DNA of 64,000 nt, from NCBI GenBank assembly GCA_938074445.1, contig CALJEK010000003.1, positions 1 through 64,000 of the forward strand, written 5' to 3'. Source of the DNA: Candidatus Kryptoniota bacterium. Lineage in GTDB: Bacteria; Bacteroidota; Ignavibacteria; Kryptoniales; Kryptoniaceae. A program made the position numbers and the translations under genes. This document shows positions 16,660 to 25,190 of this stretch, piece after piece. The notes beneath the pieces are model-generated. The model had not been told where the DNA came from and made no database searches. It saw nothing but the letters and a program-made list of their open reading frames with translations. Each line of letters begins with the position of its first letter. The first letter of the stretch is position 1.

Positions 16660-18034
16660 CGCGATAATCATCGGCGCTGGCATATCTGGATTGGCAACTG
16701 CCTTTCTTTTAAAGAAAAATGGATTAAATGTTATAGTTCTTGAGGCGGAAAGCGAAGTTGGCGGTACAATGAAAAGCAAAAGAGTAAACGATTATCTCGT
16801 TGAATTCGGACCAAACAGCGCACTCGAAACAACCCATCTTTTTAAACAGATAGCGGACGAAATTGGGATTTCAAATGAGATGGTCTATGCGAATGAATTC
16901 GCAAACAAGCGATATATTTTCAAAAATGGCAAACTGCATCCAATTCCAATGAAACCGCAAGAGTTTTTCAAAAGCAAATTATGGAGCTGGACTGGAAAAT
17001 TCCGAATTATGCTTGAACCATTTCACGGACGGGCAAAAAATACAGCTGGTGACCCATATTGGGAGGAGACCGTAGCGCAATTTGTCAGAAGACGCCTTGG
17101 CAAAGAATTTCTTGACTATACAATCAACCCATTTGTCGCTGGGGTATATGCAGGGGATCCAGAAAAGCTTGGGGTTCGCTCGGCATTTCCGCGACTTTAC
17201 GCACTTGAAGAAAAATATGGCGGACTAATCATCGGAACAATTAAAGGTGCCAAAGAAAGAAAAAAGAGGGAAGAGAAATCGAAAATCACAGCAAAAATGT
17301 TTTCTTTTATCGATGGTATGGGGATGCTACCAAATGCTATTTCAAACTACTTGGGAAACTCCGTGATAACAGAAGCTAAAGTTAAATCGATCAAAAAAGA
17401 TGTAAAAGGATATATCGTTGAATTTGAAAAAGATGGTAGAATTGAGAATCTCTTCTCCGAAGCGGTTGTGGTTTCAACCCCGGCGTACGCTGCAGCTGAA
17501 ATTGTAAAGGAATTGTCCGCAAAAATTGAAGATGCGCTTAAACAAATTTACTATCCACCTGTAGCTGTGGTTATTTTCGGATACAAAGAAGAGCAAATTG
17601 GAATTGAGCTCGATGGCTTTGGTTATTTAATCCCTGAAAAAGAAAAAAGAAAAATCCTCGGCACATTATGGAGTTCGACTATATTCCCGAAGCGAGCCCC
17701 AAATGGATATGTCGAACTTACGACATTTGTTGGTGGGACAAGACAACCTGAACTTGCCCTTAAAGGTGATGATGAACTAACTAAAATCGTCAGCGACGAA
17801 TTAAAAGACATAATGAAAATCAAGGGTGAACCTGAGTTCGTTTGGATTTCAAAATGGGAGAAAGCGATACCGCAATATAACATCGGGCATCTTAGGATTA
17901 TGGCTATGATTGACGAATTTGAAAAAGAAAACCCTGGAATTTATCTATGTGCGAACTATCGTGGGGGCATTTCTGTTGGTGATTGCGTCATGAGCGCCGA
18001 AAAAACCGCAAATAAAATTTTAAGCGAAAAATGA
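16649..18034 (+). CDS. hemY: Protoporphyrinogen oxidase (FAD-dependent, HemY type)
   Basis: Oxidises (copro)protoporphyrinogen to the porphyrin for the adjacent ferrochelatase. The 461-residue flavoprotein has the FAD Rossmann motif GAGISGLATAFLL at residues 8-20 with an acidic end near 35 (VLEAE). The SKRVNDYLVEFGPNSALE segment is typical of PPOX, and the C-terminal FAD contact is in GISVGDCVMSAEKTA. HemY enzymes use oxygen, so heme synthesis here is probably an aerobic route. Whether it prefers protoporphyrinogen or coproporphyrinogen cannot be told; with HemH present either is possible. It overlaps the next gene as ATGA. Confidence 0.9.
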   Translation: MKADAIIIGAGISGLATAFLLKKNGLNVIVLEAESEVGGTMKSKRVNDYLVEFGPNSALETTHLFKQIADEIGISNEMVYANEFANKRYIFKNGKLHPIPMKPQEFFKSKLWSWTGKFRIMLEPFHGRAKNTAGDPYWEETVAQFVRRRLGKEFLDYTINPFVAGVYAGDPEKLGVRSAFPRLYALEEKYGGLIIGTIKGAKERKKREEKSKITAKMFSFIDGMGMLPNAISNYLGNSVITEAKVKSIKKDVKGYIVEFEKDGRIENLFSEAVVVSTPAYAAAEIVKELSAKIEDALKQIYYPPVAVVIFGYKEEQIGIELDGFGYLIPEKEKRKILGTLWSSTIFPKRAPNGYVELTTFVGGTRQPELALKGDDELTKIVSDELKDIMKIKGEPEFVWISKWEKAIPQYNIGHLRIMAMIDEFEKENPGIYLCANYRGGISVGDCVMSAEKTANKILSEK

Positions 18035-18936
18035 TAAGAAATTTTCAAGAATTACTTGAAAGGACAAAGGGAACATCAAAAACAATAGCAGTTATCTGCG
18101 CACATCAGGAAACAGCACTTTCAGCAGTAATTGAAGCGAAAAAACAAGGTATAGCTAATTCAATTTTAATAGGTGACTCAAAGAAAATTTCTGAAATAAT
18201 TGACCAACTTGGCGATGACCCAGCAAGCTTTGAAATCATCGATGAGAAAGAACCTACAAAAGCCGTCTCCATCGGGACATCGCTTGTTAGAAATGAAGAA
18301 GCGCAAATAATTTTAAAGGGCAAGGTTGATACCACAACTTTGATGAAGGGAGTTTTAAGCAAGGAATCTGGGTTAAGAACTGGGAGATTGTTAAGTGATG
18401 TTTTCGTCTTTGAATATCCTGAGAAAAATAGCGAATCAAAATTTATCTTAATGTCGGATGGTGGCGTGGTTTTAAATCCAACGCTTGAGCAAAAAATTGA
18501 AATAATAAAAAACGCGGTTGAAGTCGCACATAAACTTGGGCTCGAAAATCCTAAAGTTGCAATTTTATCTGCAACTGAACTTATAATTGAAGAGTTAACT
18601 TCAACAACTGATGCTGTTAAATTAAAACAACTCAACACAGAAGGCAAGATCACAGGATGTACAGTGGACGGTCCCCTCGCGCTTGACCTTGCTATCTCGG
18701 AAGAATCAGCTTTTGAAAAGGGAATAAAATCAGATGTTGCAGGCAAAGCCGATATCTTAATTGTGCCAAATATAGAAAGTGGCAATATACTTGGGAAAAG
18801 TTTAACTTACTTTGCCCATTATAAGATTGGACACGTAATTGTTGGCGCAAAAGCCCCGGTTTTAATCCCATCAAGATCGGATAAAATGGAAGCTAAGTTA
18901 AATTCGATTGCCCTTGGAGTTTTGATGGTGATGTGA
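18031..18936 (+). CDS. Phosphate acetyl/butyryltransferase family protein
   Basis: The 301-residue protein belongs to the PTA_PTB family, which interconverts acyl-CoA and acyl phosphate. Supporting segments are GKVDTTTLMKGVLSKESGLRTG, MSDGGVVLNPTLEQK, and ILSATE followed by a C-terminal SGNILGKSLTYFA...GAKAPVLIPSRSD. The length and the KGKVDT motif fit phosphate butyryltransferase better than Pta, but the acyl group cannot be read from sequence. No acetate or butyrate kinase gene lies next to it. It ends the hem operon and may supply or drain acyl-CoA independently. Confidence 0.83.
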   Translation: MIRNFQELLERTKGTSKTIAVICAHQETALSAVIEAKKQGIANSILIGDSKKISEIIDQLGDDPASFEIIDEKEPTKAVSIGTSLVRNEEAQIILKGKVDTTTLMKGVLSKESGLRTGRLLSDVFVFEYPEKNSESKFILMSDGGVVLNPTLEQKIEIIKNAVEVAHKLGLENPKVAILSATELIIEELTSTTDAVKLKQLNTEGKITGCTVDGPLALDLAISEESAFEKGIKSDVAGKADILIVPNIESGNILGKSLTYFAHYKIGHVIVGAKAPVLIPSRSDKMEAKLNSIALGVLMVM

Positions 18937-18942
18937 AATCAT

Positions 18943-18962
18943 TGGGCGGGGAAATCCGCCCA
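18943..18962. terminator. Hairpin between convergent genes (weak terminator)
   Basis: TGGGCGG / CCGCCCA stem of seven pairs with a six-base loop, between the stops of the phosphotransacylase and fmdB. GC-rich against its surroundings. It lacks a T-run on either strand, so terminator activity is uncertain. Confidence 0.5.
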
Positions 18963-18971
18963 GCTCATTCG

Positions 18972-19211
18972 CTAATCAGATTTTTCAGACTTTGATGTTT
19001 CTGATTTTGATTCGTCTTTTGACGAATTACCACGCTTGTAATCTGTTATATAAAAACCTGAACCTTTGAAAATTAATCCGACGCCAGCACTTAATTTTTT
19101 TCTTACGCTTCCACCGCATTTCGGACAAATCTTAATGGGTTCGTCGTTTATGCCGTGAAATTCCTCAAAGATATAACCACAGCTATCACATTGATATTCA
19201 TAAGTTGGCAT
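18972..19211 (-). CDS. FmdB-family zinc-ribbon protein
   Basis: The 79-residue protein begins MPTYEYQCDSCGYIFE, with a second pair CPKCG at about residues 29-33, giving a CxxC/CxxC zinc ribbon of the FmdB/CxxC_CXXC_SSSS type. The C-terminal tail is low in complexity, rich in Ser, Lys, Glu and Asp. These small proteins are widespread and were once proposed to regulate formamidase genes; their role is not settled. An AAGGAGGTG SD lies about ten bases upstream. It is a single-gene unit, convergent with the hem operon. Confidence 0.88.
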   Translation of the reverse strand: MPTYEYQCDSCGYIFEEFHGINDEPIKICPKCGGSVRKKLSAGVGLIFKGSGFYITDYKRGNSSKDESKSETSKSEKSD

Positions 19212-19300
19212 ATCTGTTTTATTTCACCTCCTTTTGTTTTTAATTTGTCACCTGCATTTTTAAATAACAAAACAACATCTTCAAATGGTTTCAAGTTGAG

Positions 19301-20494
19301 CTAATCTCCCAACTTTTCAATTGCCCTTCTAAACCTTTCAACACCTTTCATTAGTTCCTCCATCGAAGCAGCGTAAGAAATCCTAACATATTCATCCATT
19401 CCAAAAGCATCCCCGGGAACAATTGCAAGCTTTTCCTCCTTTAAAAGAAATTCGCAAAAATCATTTGAATTTTTTATAACCATACCGTTATAACTTTTCC
19501 CATAGTAAGCCGAAACTTTTGGAAATACGTAAAAAGCGCCCGATGGGACAAAAACTTCAATCCCGGGAATTTGTTGCAACTCTGAACAAAGGAAGTCGCG
19601 CCTTATTCTAAACTCATTCACCATTTTTCGGACGGGTTCTTGGGGTCCAGTTAACGCAGCAAGCGCTGCTTTTTGAGAAATTGAACTTGCATTTGAGGTC
19701 ATCTGACCTTGAACCCTATTTGCAAGCTTAACAATTTCCTCATTTGCCCCTAAGTAACCGATTCTCCATCCCGTCATAGCATAAGCCTTTGAAACGCCAT
19801 TTACAGTTATAACGAGGTCTCTGACTTCTTTAATTGAAGCCATACTAAAATGTCTTTCTCCGTAAATTATTTTCTCGTAAATCTCGTCCGAAATTACAAA
19901 GATATTTTTTTCGTATACAACTTCAGCTATTTTCCTTATTTCGTCTTCGGTGTAAACTGCCCCAGTTGGATTTGACGGTGAATTGAAAATTAACGCTTTT
20001 GTTTTCTCTGTTATCGCTTTTTTAAGTTGATCAGGGGTTATTTTAAAATTCGACCTTATGTCGGTTCTCAAAATAACTGGTTTGGCATCGGCAAGCATAA
20101 CCATTGGTGGGTAGCTTACCCAGTATGGAGCTGGGATTATCACTTCGTCGTTTGGGTTGCATATTGCCTGCAAAGCATTAAAAATTGAATGTTTTGCGCC
20201 GTTTGATACAAGTATTTCACTTGGTTTATACTCAATATTGTTATCACGCTGAAACTTTTCAATTATTGCATTTATTAACTCCGGTATCCCTTGGTTTTGA
20301 GTATATTTTGTAAAGTTTTCTTTTATCGCTTGAATTGCAGCTTCCTTTATATGCTCTGGGGTTGGGAAGTCTGGTTCGCCAGCGCTTAAAGACACGACGT
20401 CAATACCCTGTGCTTTCATATTTTTTGCAAGTGCGGAGATCCGGAGTGTTTCAGACTCTGCCAAATTAAGTATTTTCTCAGAAAGTTTCGGCAT
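19301..20494 (-). CDS. PLP-dependent class I aminotransferase (aspartate aminotransferase type)
   Basis: The 397-residue fold-type I aminotransferase has SAGEPDFPTPEHI near the N-terminus, SNGAKHSIF and PAPYWVSYPPM, NSPSNPTGAVY, and the Schiff-base lysine in VNGVSKAYAMTGWRIGY near residue 233. These fit the AspC subgroup Ib, found in many thermophiles, which uses aspartate and sometimes prephenate. It is the last gene of the comEA-pilin-rsmD-coaD operon and starts at the stop of coaD. Confidence 0.9.
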   Translation of the reverse strand: MPKLSEKILNLAESETLRISALAKNMKAQGIDVVSLSAGEPDFPTPEHIKEAAIQAIKENFTKYTQNQGIPELINAIIEKFQRDNNIEYKPSEILVSNGAKHSIFNALQAICNPNDEVIIPAPYWVSYPPMVMLADAKPVILRTDIRSNFKITPDQLKKAITEKTKALIFNSPSNPTGAVYTEDEIRKIAEVVYEKNIFVISDEIYEKIIYGERHFSMASIKEVRDLVITVNGVSKAYAMTGWRIGYLGANEEIVKLANRVQGQMTSNASSISQKAALAALTGPQEPVRKMVNEFRIRRDFLCSELQQIPGIEVFVPSGAFYVFPKVSAYYGKSYNGMVIKNSNDFCEFLLKEEKLAIVPGDAFGMDEYVRISYAASMEELMKGVERFRRAIEKLGD

Positions 20495-21006
20495 CAGGTC
20501 TTCCTTCGTATATTTAGTTTCTGCTTGAACTTCTCCTTGAGCATTTTCTCAACCACCTTTGGCACGAAGTTGCTAACATCTCCCCCAAATGAAGCTATCT
20601 CTCGAACTATCGTTGAATTTAAATATGTATATTTCTCATGCGGAACAAGAAATACAGTTGTTATATCACATATCTTTCGGTTCATCAATGCCATCTGAAA
20701 TTCATACTCAAAATCCGAAACTGCGCGTAATCCTCTTATTATAGCGACCGCGTTTTTCATCTTTGCATAATCAACGAGAAGACCATCAAAACTATCAACT
20801 TCAACATTGTCAAAATTTTTCACAACCTCTTTAATCATCTTGATTCTCTCTTCAACTGTAAAGAGTGGTGTTTTAGCGACATTTTTCGCAACAGTAACTA
20901 TAACTTTATCAAATAACCTTGACGCCCGTTCTATCACATCAATATGCCCATTCGTTATCGGATCAAATGTTCCCGGGTAAATTGCGATTCTTTTCACCTT
21001 AATCAC
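20494..21006 (-). CDS. coaD: Phosphopantetheine adenylyltransferase
   Basis: Adenylates 4'-phosphopantetheine to dephospho-CoA in CoA biosynthesis. The 170-residue protein starts with the nucleotidyltransferase signature YPGTFDPITNGHIDVI, has IRGLRAVSDFEYEFQMALMNR, and the terminal NSTIVREIASFGGDV that replaces the usual ISSTxVRE. Full length. It overlaps rsmD by four bases; the rsmD-coaD pair is common in bacteria. Confidence 0.95.
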   Translation of the reverse strand: MIKVKRIAIYPGTFDPITNGHIDVIERASRLFDKVIVTVAKNVAKTPLFTVEERIKMIKEVVKNFDNVEVDSFDGLLVDYAKMKNAVAIIRGLRAVSDFEYEFQMALMNRKICDITTVFLVPHEKYTYLNSTIVREIASFGGDVSNFVPKVVEKMLKEKFKQKLNIRRKT

Positions 21007-21557
21007 CCCTTATATTTAAAAATTGTAAATGCGGTCTTTCCGAATTCTCTCCTTGTTTCAACTTCAAAAGGCATCGTTTCAGCGGTAAAAATAATTCCTG
21101 AATCATGTTCAAGCGAAAAGAAACCAATTTCACTCAACAGTTTCCTCTCCCAAATCCTATGAATAAGCTTATCAATGTGTGGATACATATAAGGTGGATC
21201 TGCAAAGATAAGGTCAAATTTTTCATTGGAGTATTCAATAAAATTTAAAACGTCATCGTTGATTATCAAAACCTTATTAGAACAACCAAGCATTTGCGCG
21301 TTTTCCTTTATCATTTTCAAAGCTATACGACTATTGTCAACGAAGACTGCTTTCTCAGCTCCTCTGCTTAAAGCCTCGAAGCCAAGCGCACCTGTTCCTG
21401 CAAATAAATCAAGAACTACAAGGTTTTCAAAATTAATTCTGCTTGAAAGAACGTTAAAAAGTGTTTCTTTCACTCTATCCGAAGTTGGTCTTATATCATC
21501 TCCTTTAACAAGCTTCAACAAGCGTCCTTTATATTTACCAGTAATTATTCTGACCAT
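21003..21557 (-). CDS. rsmD: 16S rRNA (guanine(966)-N2)-methyltransferase
   Basis: Methylates G966 of 16S rRNA. The 184-residue protein has ITGKYKGRLL and RPTSDRVKETLFNVL at the N-terminus, the SAM-binding loop DLFAGTGALGFEALSRGA near residues 50-67, and the catalytic ADPPY motif near 118. It overlaps the pilM-like gene upstream by 13 bases and coaD downstream by four. Confidence 0.94.
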   Translation of the reverse strand: MVRIITGKYKGRLLKLVKGDDIRPTSDRVKETLFNVLSSRINFENLVVLDLFAGTGALGFEALSRGAEKAVFVDNSRIALKMIKENAQMLGCSNKVLIINDDVLNFIEYSNEKFDLIFADPPYMYPHIDKLIHRIWERKLLSEIGFFSLEHDSGIIFTAETMPFEVETRREFGKTAFTIFKYKG

Positions 21558-22426
21558 AACATCCTGAAAGCCAAACCTATATTCGGTGCATAGATAGGAG
21601 CCGATACAGGGCTTACCTTTATGTCAAGAAATAAAGATGAATCAAACGGATTTAAAACTAAAAACTTATTCCCGAGCATACCGCTTGTAATGTCAATCAT
21701 AGTTTTATCAAGCATCTCCCCATAAAAAACAAATTTTTCAAATCCAGCCAGAACATTGTCATTTATTAATTTAATCACAAAATATCTCAGATCGGACTCA
21801 TTGCCAACAATCCAATAAAAATACTTTTGAAATTCGCCGTTCTCAAAAACACTAACATCAATCCTTTTGCGTTTCAAACCAACGAGGATGAAATCGCTGT
21901 AGAAATACCGTGATTTTACGGAGCTTATCCTCTCCCTCAGACAATTTTCGGCGGAGAAATGGTCGATATCAATTATTTGAATTTTTAAATTCAACTTATC
22001 AACTATAGATTTTAAAAACGAAAGCATTTCTTTCCTTACGCCAGCGATAAGCAATCGCTGTATTTTCCCGCTCCCGAATTTGTAGCTTTTAACTATGAAT
22101 TCTTGCGATAATTCACCAGGAAAATATTGCGAAATTTCCCAAAGCAAATGCTCGTTTAAATCTTGATCTGACAAACTCGCATCAACAGGGATCACATTTA
22201 AAAAAGCGAAATCAGTTTCAAGGCAGAATGAAATCTTTGTGATTTTTTCATTTATCCTGATTGATGAAGAAATAAACGACGCTATCTCTTCAGCTTTTTC
22301 GAGAGAAAGCGAATTAAGATTTATGTTGTAACTTAAAGTTTTTTTTAAAATCAATTTTTTCGAAAGTTCCTCGGCTTCAACTAAGTCAAGTCGTTCCTTG
22401 CCTAATTTTGCTATTATAAATATCAT
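21545..22426 (-). CDS. PilM-like type IV pilus/T2SS assembly protein
   Basis: The 293-residue protein has an actin-like ATPase layout similar to PilM/GspL: LNEHLLWEISQYFPGE near residue 90 resembles the PilM segment 'l...l..ea...iP', followed by the hinge DIDHFSAENCLRE and a second subdomain. PilM forms a cytoplasmic ring at the base of the type IV pilus. It begins directly after the pseudopilin stop, which supports the role. The nucleotide-binding motifs look weak, so it could be a degenerate relative. Confidence 0.58.
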   Translation of the reverse strand: MIFIIAKLGKERLDLVEAEELSKKLILKKTLSYNINLNSLSLEKAEEIASFISSSIRINEKITKISFCLETDFAFLNVIPVDASLSDQDLNEHLLWEISQYFPGELSQEFIVKSYKFGSGKIQRLLIAGVRKEMLSFLKSIVDKLNLKIQIIDIDHFSAENCLRERISSVKSRYFYSDFILVGLKRKRIDVSVFENGEFQKYFYWIVGNESDLRYFVIKLINDNVLAGFEKFVFYGEMLDKTMIDITSGMLGNKFLVLNPFDSSLFLDIKVSPVSAPIYAPNIGLAFRMLWSE

Positions 22427-22867
22427 TTACTCCCATGATACTTTGTTCACATCCTCTGGTTTTTCTTTTGAACCAATTGTTCCGTGCCCATATGGACATT
22501 CAACCCAGTAATATTTGCCAAGGGAGTCAGCACCAAATATATAAGGTTCATTTATCCTGGGGCAGCGACGAAGCGAGTCAGGGTTAAATTTTTCTGTAGC
22601 GGTTGAAAAGAAAATTGAATCGGGTAGGGCTTTTTCCTTTATGAATGCAATGAGCGAGTCGATGTTTCCAGTATATTTGCCATATTCATCAAAGTATTTA
22701 AGTTCCGCCTGCCTTATGTTCTTCATTCTGAATCTGCATACTTTCTTCAATTCCTCCTCAGCTCTTATTTTCATTGCAGGGTCATAAATTGTGTAGACAA
22801 GAACACCGATTAAGATAACTATCAAAATTTCAAGTATAATTGATCCTTTTGCTTTTACTTGTGCCAT
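22427..22867 (-). CDS. Type IV pilin/pseudopilin-like protein
   Basis: The 146-residue protein carries a class III signal: MAQVKAKG followed by SIILEILIVILIGVLVYTIY, giving cleavage after glycine 8 and a glutamate at mature position 5, as prepilin peptidases require. The rest is a soluble domain with conserved-looking cysteines (VECPYGHGT). It could be a minor pilin or a T2SS pseudopilin. It lies between a comEA-like gene and a pilM-like gene, which together suggest DNA uptake or secretion. Confidence 0.72.
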   Translation of the reverse strand: MAQVKAKGSIILEILIVILIGVLVYTIYDPAMKIRAEEELKKVCRFRMKNIRQAELKYFDEYGKYTGNIDSLIAFIKEKALPDSIFFSTATEKFNPDSLRRCPRINEPYIFGADSLGKYYWVECPYGHGTIGSKEKPEDVNKVSWE

Positions 22868-22884
22868 TTCCCTCTCCTTTCGTT

Positions 22885-23367
22885 TTAGTTTATTGTTAAA
22901 TAGTTTTTCATTTTTTCAAACTTCTTCTGACCTATGCCTTTAACATTCATTATGTCCTCGATTCTTTTAAATTTACCATAAATTTCCCTGTGCTTGATTA
23001 TCTGCTCAGCCATCTTGGGACCGACGCCTGGAATTTTCATCAATTCTTCCTTGGTAGCCGTGTTTATATTCACTTTAAACGATGAAACTTTAAATCCCGC
23101 ATCCCTCTCACCAAAATTTTCAGATAAAGTATCACCCCTATTAGAAATAAATTTTTCGATTTCAGCTGACCTTTTTTCAAACTCTTCATCAAAAACTGAA
23201 TAATCGAATTTAGAAGGCTCATCTTTTACCACATCACCATAGACAAGTTTCACAATGATTCCGAAGGTGAAGGCAATTATCAAAAACCAAAAAACAATGC
23301 TTTCTGATTTCGTTAAACCGAGCGCATCGTTTATTTTTTTAAGTAAATTCCTCAAAGCAAACCGCAA
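22885..23367 (-). CDS. ComEA-like helix-hairpin-helix protein
   Basis: The 160-residue protein has one N-terminal membrane anchor (about residues 22-42) and a C-terminal double helix-hairpin-helix domain: NINTATKEELMKIPGVGPKMAEQII and FKRIEDIMNVKGIGQKKFEKM. ComEA binds incoming double-stranded DNA in the periplasm during natural transformation. The linker is charged. Together with the pilin and pilM-like genes it supports a competence role. Confidence 0.82.
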   Translation of the reverse strand: MRFALRNLLKKINDALGLTKSESIVFWFLIIAFTFGIIVKLVYGDVVKDEPSKFDYSVFDEEFEKRSAEIEKFISNRGDTLSENFGERDAGFKVSSFKVNINTATKEELMKIPGVGPKMAEQIIKHREIYGKFKRIEDIMNVKGIGQKKFEKMKNYLTIN

Positions 23368-23385
23368 TAGTTTTTGGACTTTTCA

Positions 23386-23414
23386 AATTTAAAAAATTAT
23401 TTCAACTTTATCAA
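23386..23414 (-). promoter_or_regulatory. Putative promoter of the comEA-pilin-rsmD-coaD operon
   Basis: Reverse-strand TTGATA (23409-23414), 17-base spacer and TAAATT (23386-23391). The start would be near 23379, about 12 bases before the comEA ATG. Confidence 0.45.
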
Positions 23415-23528
23415 GAAACACCTTAACAGGCGCTGACATGCTCTTAAATTTTACGCCCTTTCGATTTGTGCCTTGTTTTATTGTGACAAATTTTTTAACT
23501 TTTAAAAAAGAAATCAATTTAAGTTTCT

Positions 23529-24989
23529 ATGTCTGGCAATAAATACGAAGCGGTAATAGGGCTTGAAATTCACGCTCAACTTTTAACGAATTCAAAAGCT
23601 TTCTGCGGTTGTTCGACCAAGTTTGGGCTCCCCCCAAATTCAAACGTTTGCCCTGTTTGCCTTGGCATGCCGGGAACTTTGCCCGTTTTAAATAAAAAGG
23701 TTGTTGAATTTGCAATAAAACTTGGACTTGCCACCAATTGCAAAATCCGAAATTATTCAATTTTTGCCAGAAAAAATTATTTTTATCCCGACCTTCCAAA
23801 GGGCTATCAAATCTCGCAGTATGAAGAGCCGATTTGTTATGATGGCTATGTCGAGATCGAGCTTAAAAATGGGGAAAAGAAAAAAATTAGATTGAGAAGA
23901 ATTCACATGGAAGAAGACGCTGGTAAATCAATTCACGATCAAGATGTTGATACACTCATTGACATAAATAGGTGCGGTGTTCCGCTTCTTGAGATTGTAA
24001 CTGAGCCAGACATAAACACACCACAGGAAGCTGCGCTTTACTTGACAAAAATTAGACAACTTGTTCAATATCTTGACATCTGCGATGGCAATATGGAAGA
24101 GGGTTCACTAAGATGTGATGCCAATGTTTCTGTTAGGTTAAAAGGTGAGAAAAAACTTGGAACGAAGACTGAGGTTAAGAATATGAACTCAATTAAAAAT
24201 GTTGAAAGAGCGCTTGAATATGAGATAAACCGCCAGATTCAAATTCTTGAAAGTGGCGGAACCATAATTCAGGAAACGCTTTTGTGGGATGCTGGAGCTG
24301 GAATTGTAAAGCCAATGCGATCAAAAGAAGAGGCACATGATTATAGATATTTTCCTGAACCAGACCTCGTTCCAGTTGTTGTCCCCGAGGAATGGATAAA
24401 TGAAATCAAAAAATCGCTTCCTGAACTCCCAGAAGAGAAACGAGACAGATTCATAAGGCAATATAAATTACCGAAATATGACGCGGAGGTTCTAACTTCT
24501 TCAAAAGCGCTTGCTGATTACTACGAGGAATGTGTAAAATACTCAGATGACTATAAATCCATAAGCAACTGGATAATGGTTGAAGTTTTGAAAATTCTAA
24601 ACGAAAGACAGATCGATATCACAGATTTTAAAGTGAAGCCTGAATATTTAGCAAGATTAATCAACTTGGTAAACGAAGGTAAAATCAATCAGACAACGGC
24701 GAAGATGGTTCTTGAGGAAATATCTGAGACTGGTGATGATCCGGACTCTTTAATTGAAAGAAAGGGTCTTCTTCAGATAAGCGATGAAAAACTTATCGAA
24801 GAGGTGGTGGTAAAAGTTCTTGAAAACAACAAGGAAAATATCGAACGATATTTTGCGGGAAAAGATAAGCTGTTTGGATATTTCGTCGGTGAGGTTATGA
24901 AGTTAACAAAAGGGAAAGCCAATCCAAAAATAGTTAACGAGATCTTAAGAAAAAAACTTGATGAGATGAAAGCGAAAGTTAGCGAATAG
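23529..24989 (+). CDS. gatB: Aspartyl/glutamyl-tRNA amidotransferase subunit B
   Basis: The kinase/transamidase-activating subunit that converts misacylated Glu-tRNA(Gln) or Asp-tRNA(Asn). The 486-residue full-length protein has [68 protein letters not shown] and the C-terminal YqeY-like helical domain. gatA and gatC are not adjacent. Its presence suggests that at least one of GlnRS or AsnRS is missing in this genome. Confidence 0.96.
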   Translation: MSGNKYEAVIGLEIHAQLLTNSKAFCGCSTKFGLPPNSNVCPVCLGMPGTLPVLNKKVVEFAIKLGLATNCKIRNYSIFARKNYFYPDLPKGYQISQYEEPICYDGYVEIELKNGEKKKIRLRRIHMEEDAGKSIHDQDVDTLIDINRCGVPLLEIVTEPDINTPQEAALYLTKIRQLVQYLDICDGNMEEGSLRCDANVSVRLKGEKKLGTKTEVKNMNSIKNVERALEYEINRQIQILESGGTIIQETLLWDAGAGIVKPMRSKEEAHDYRYFPEPDLVPVVVPEEWINEIKKSLPELPEEKRDRFIRQYKLPKYDAEVLTSSKALADYYEECVKYSDDYKSISNWIMVEVLKILNERQIDITDFKVKPEYLARLINLVNEGKINQTTAKMVLEEISETGDDPDSLIERKGLLQISDEKLIEEVVVKVLENNKENIERYFAGKDKLFGYFVGEVMKLTKGKANPKIVNEILRKKLDEMKAKVSE

Positions 24990-25034
24990 ATTCACTATGA
25001 CTGAATCTCAAGTGTAAATTAAAAATCCCCCTCA

Positions 25035-25057
25035 CCCTGGGTTATCCCCGCCCAGGG
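25035..25057. repeat. GC-rich hairpin in the gatB-amidohydrolase gap
   Basis: CCCTGGG / CCCAGGG arms of seven pairs around a nine-base loop. It is much richer in C than the genes around it and lies next to the terminator hairpin at 25070-25114. May be part of a small mobile or repetitive element. Confidence 0.4.
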
Positions 25058-25069
25058 CACTCCCTCCCT

Positions 25070-25114
25070 GCGGTGAGCGGGTTCTTCCCTCACCCCTCAC
25101 CGCTTTTTATTTTT
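25070..25114 (+). terminator. Intrinsic terminator after gatB
   Basis: GCGGTGAG (25070-25077) pairs with CTCACCGC (25096-25103), followed by TTTTTATTTTT. Eight pairs with an 18-base loop rich in C and T. Confidence 0.62.
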
Positions 25115-25190
25115 GAAACATTTGATCTCAAAAACACGACTAAAAAGAAAAATTTGAGTCTTAAATCAACAAAAAGTGGAGGTGAAAAAG

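Noticed and set aside
18105-18785. 226-residue open frame opposite the phosphate acetyl/butyryltransferase gene
   Set aside because: It is the antisense of a conserved gene, has Ser/Phe/Pro-rich composition and no known motif.
23527-23799. 90-residue reverse frame over the start of gatB
   Set aside because: Antisense shadow of the conserved gatB N-terminus.
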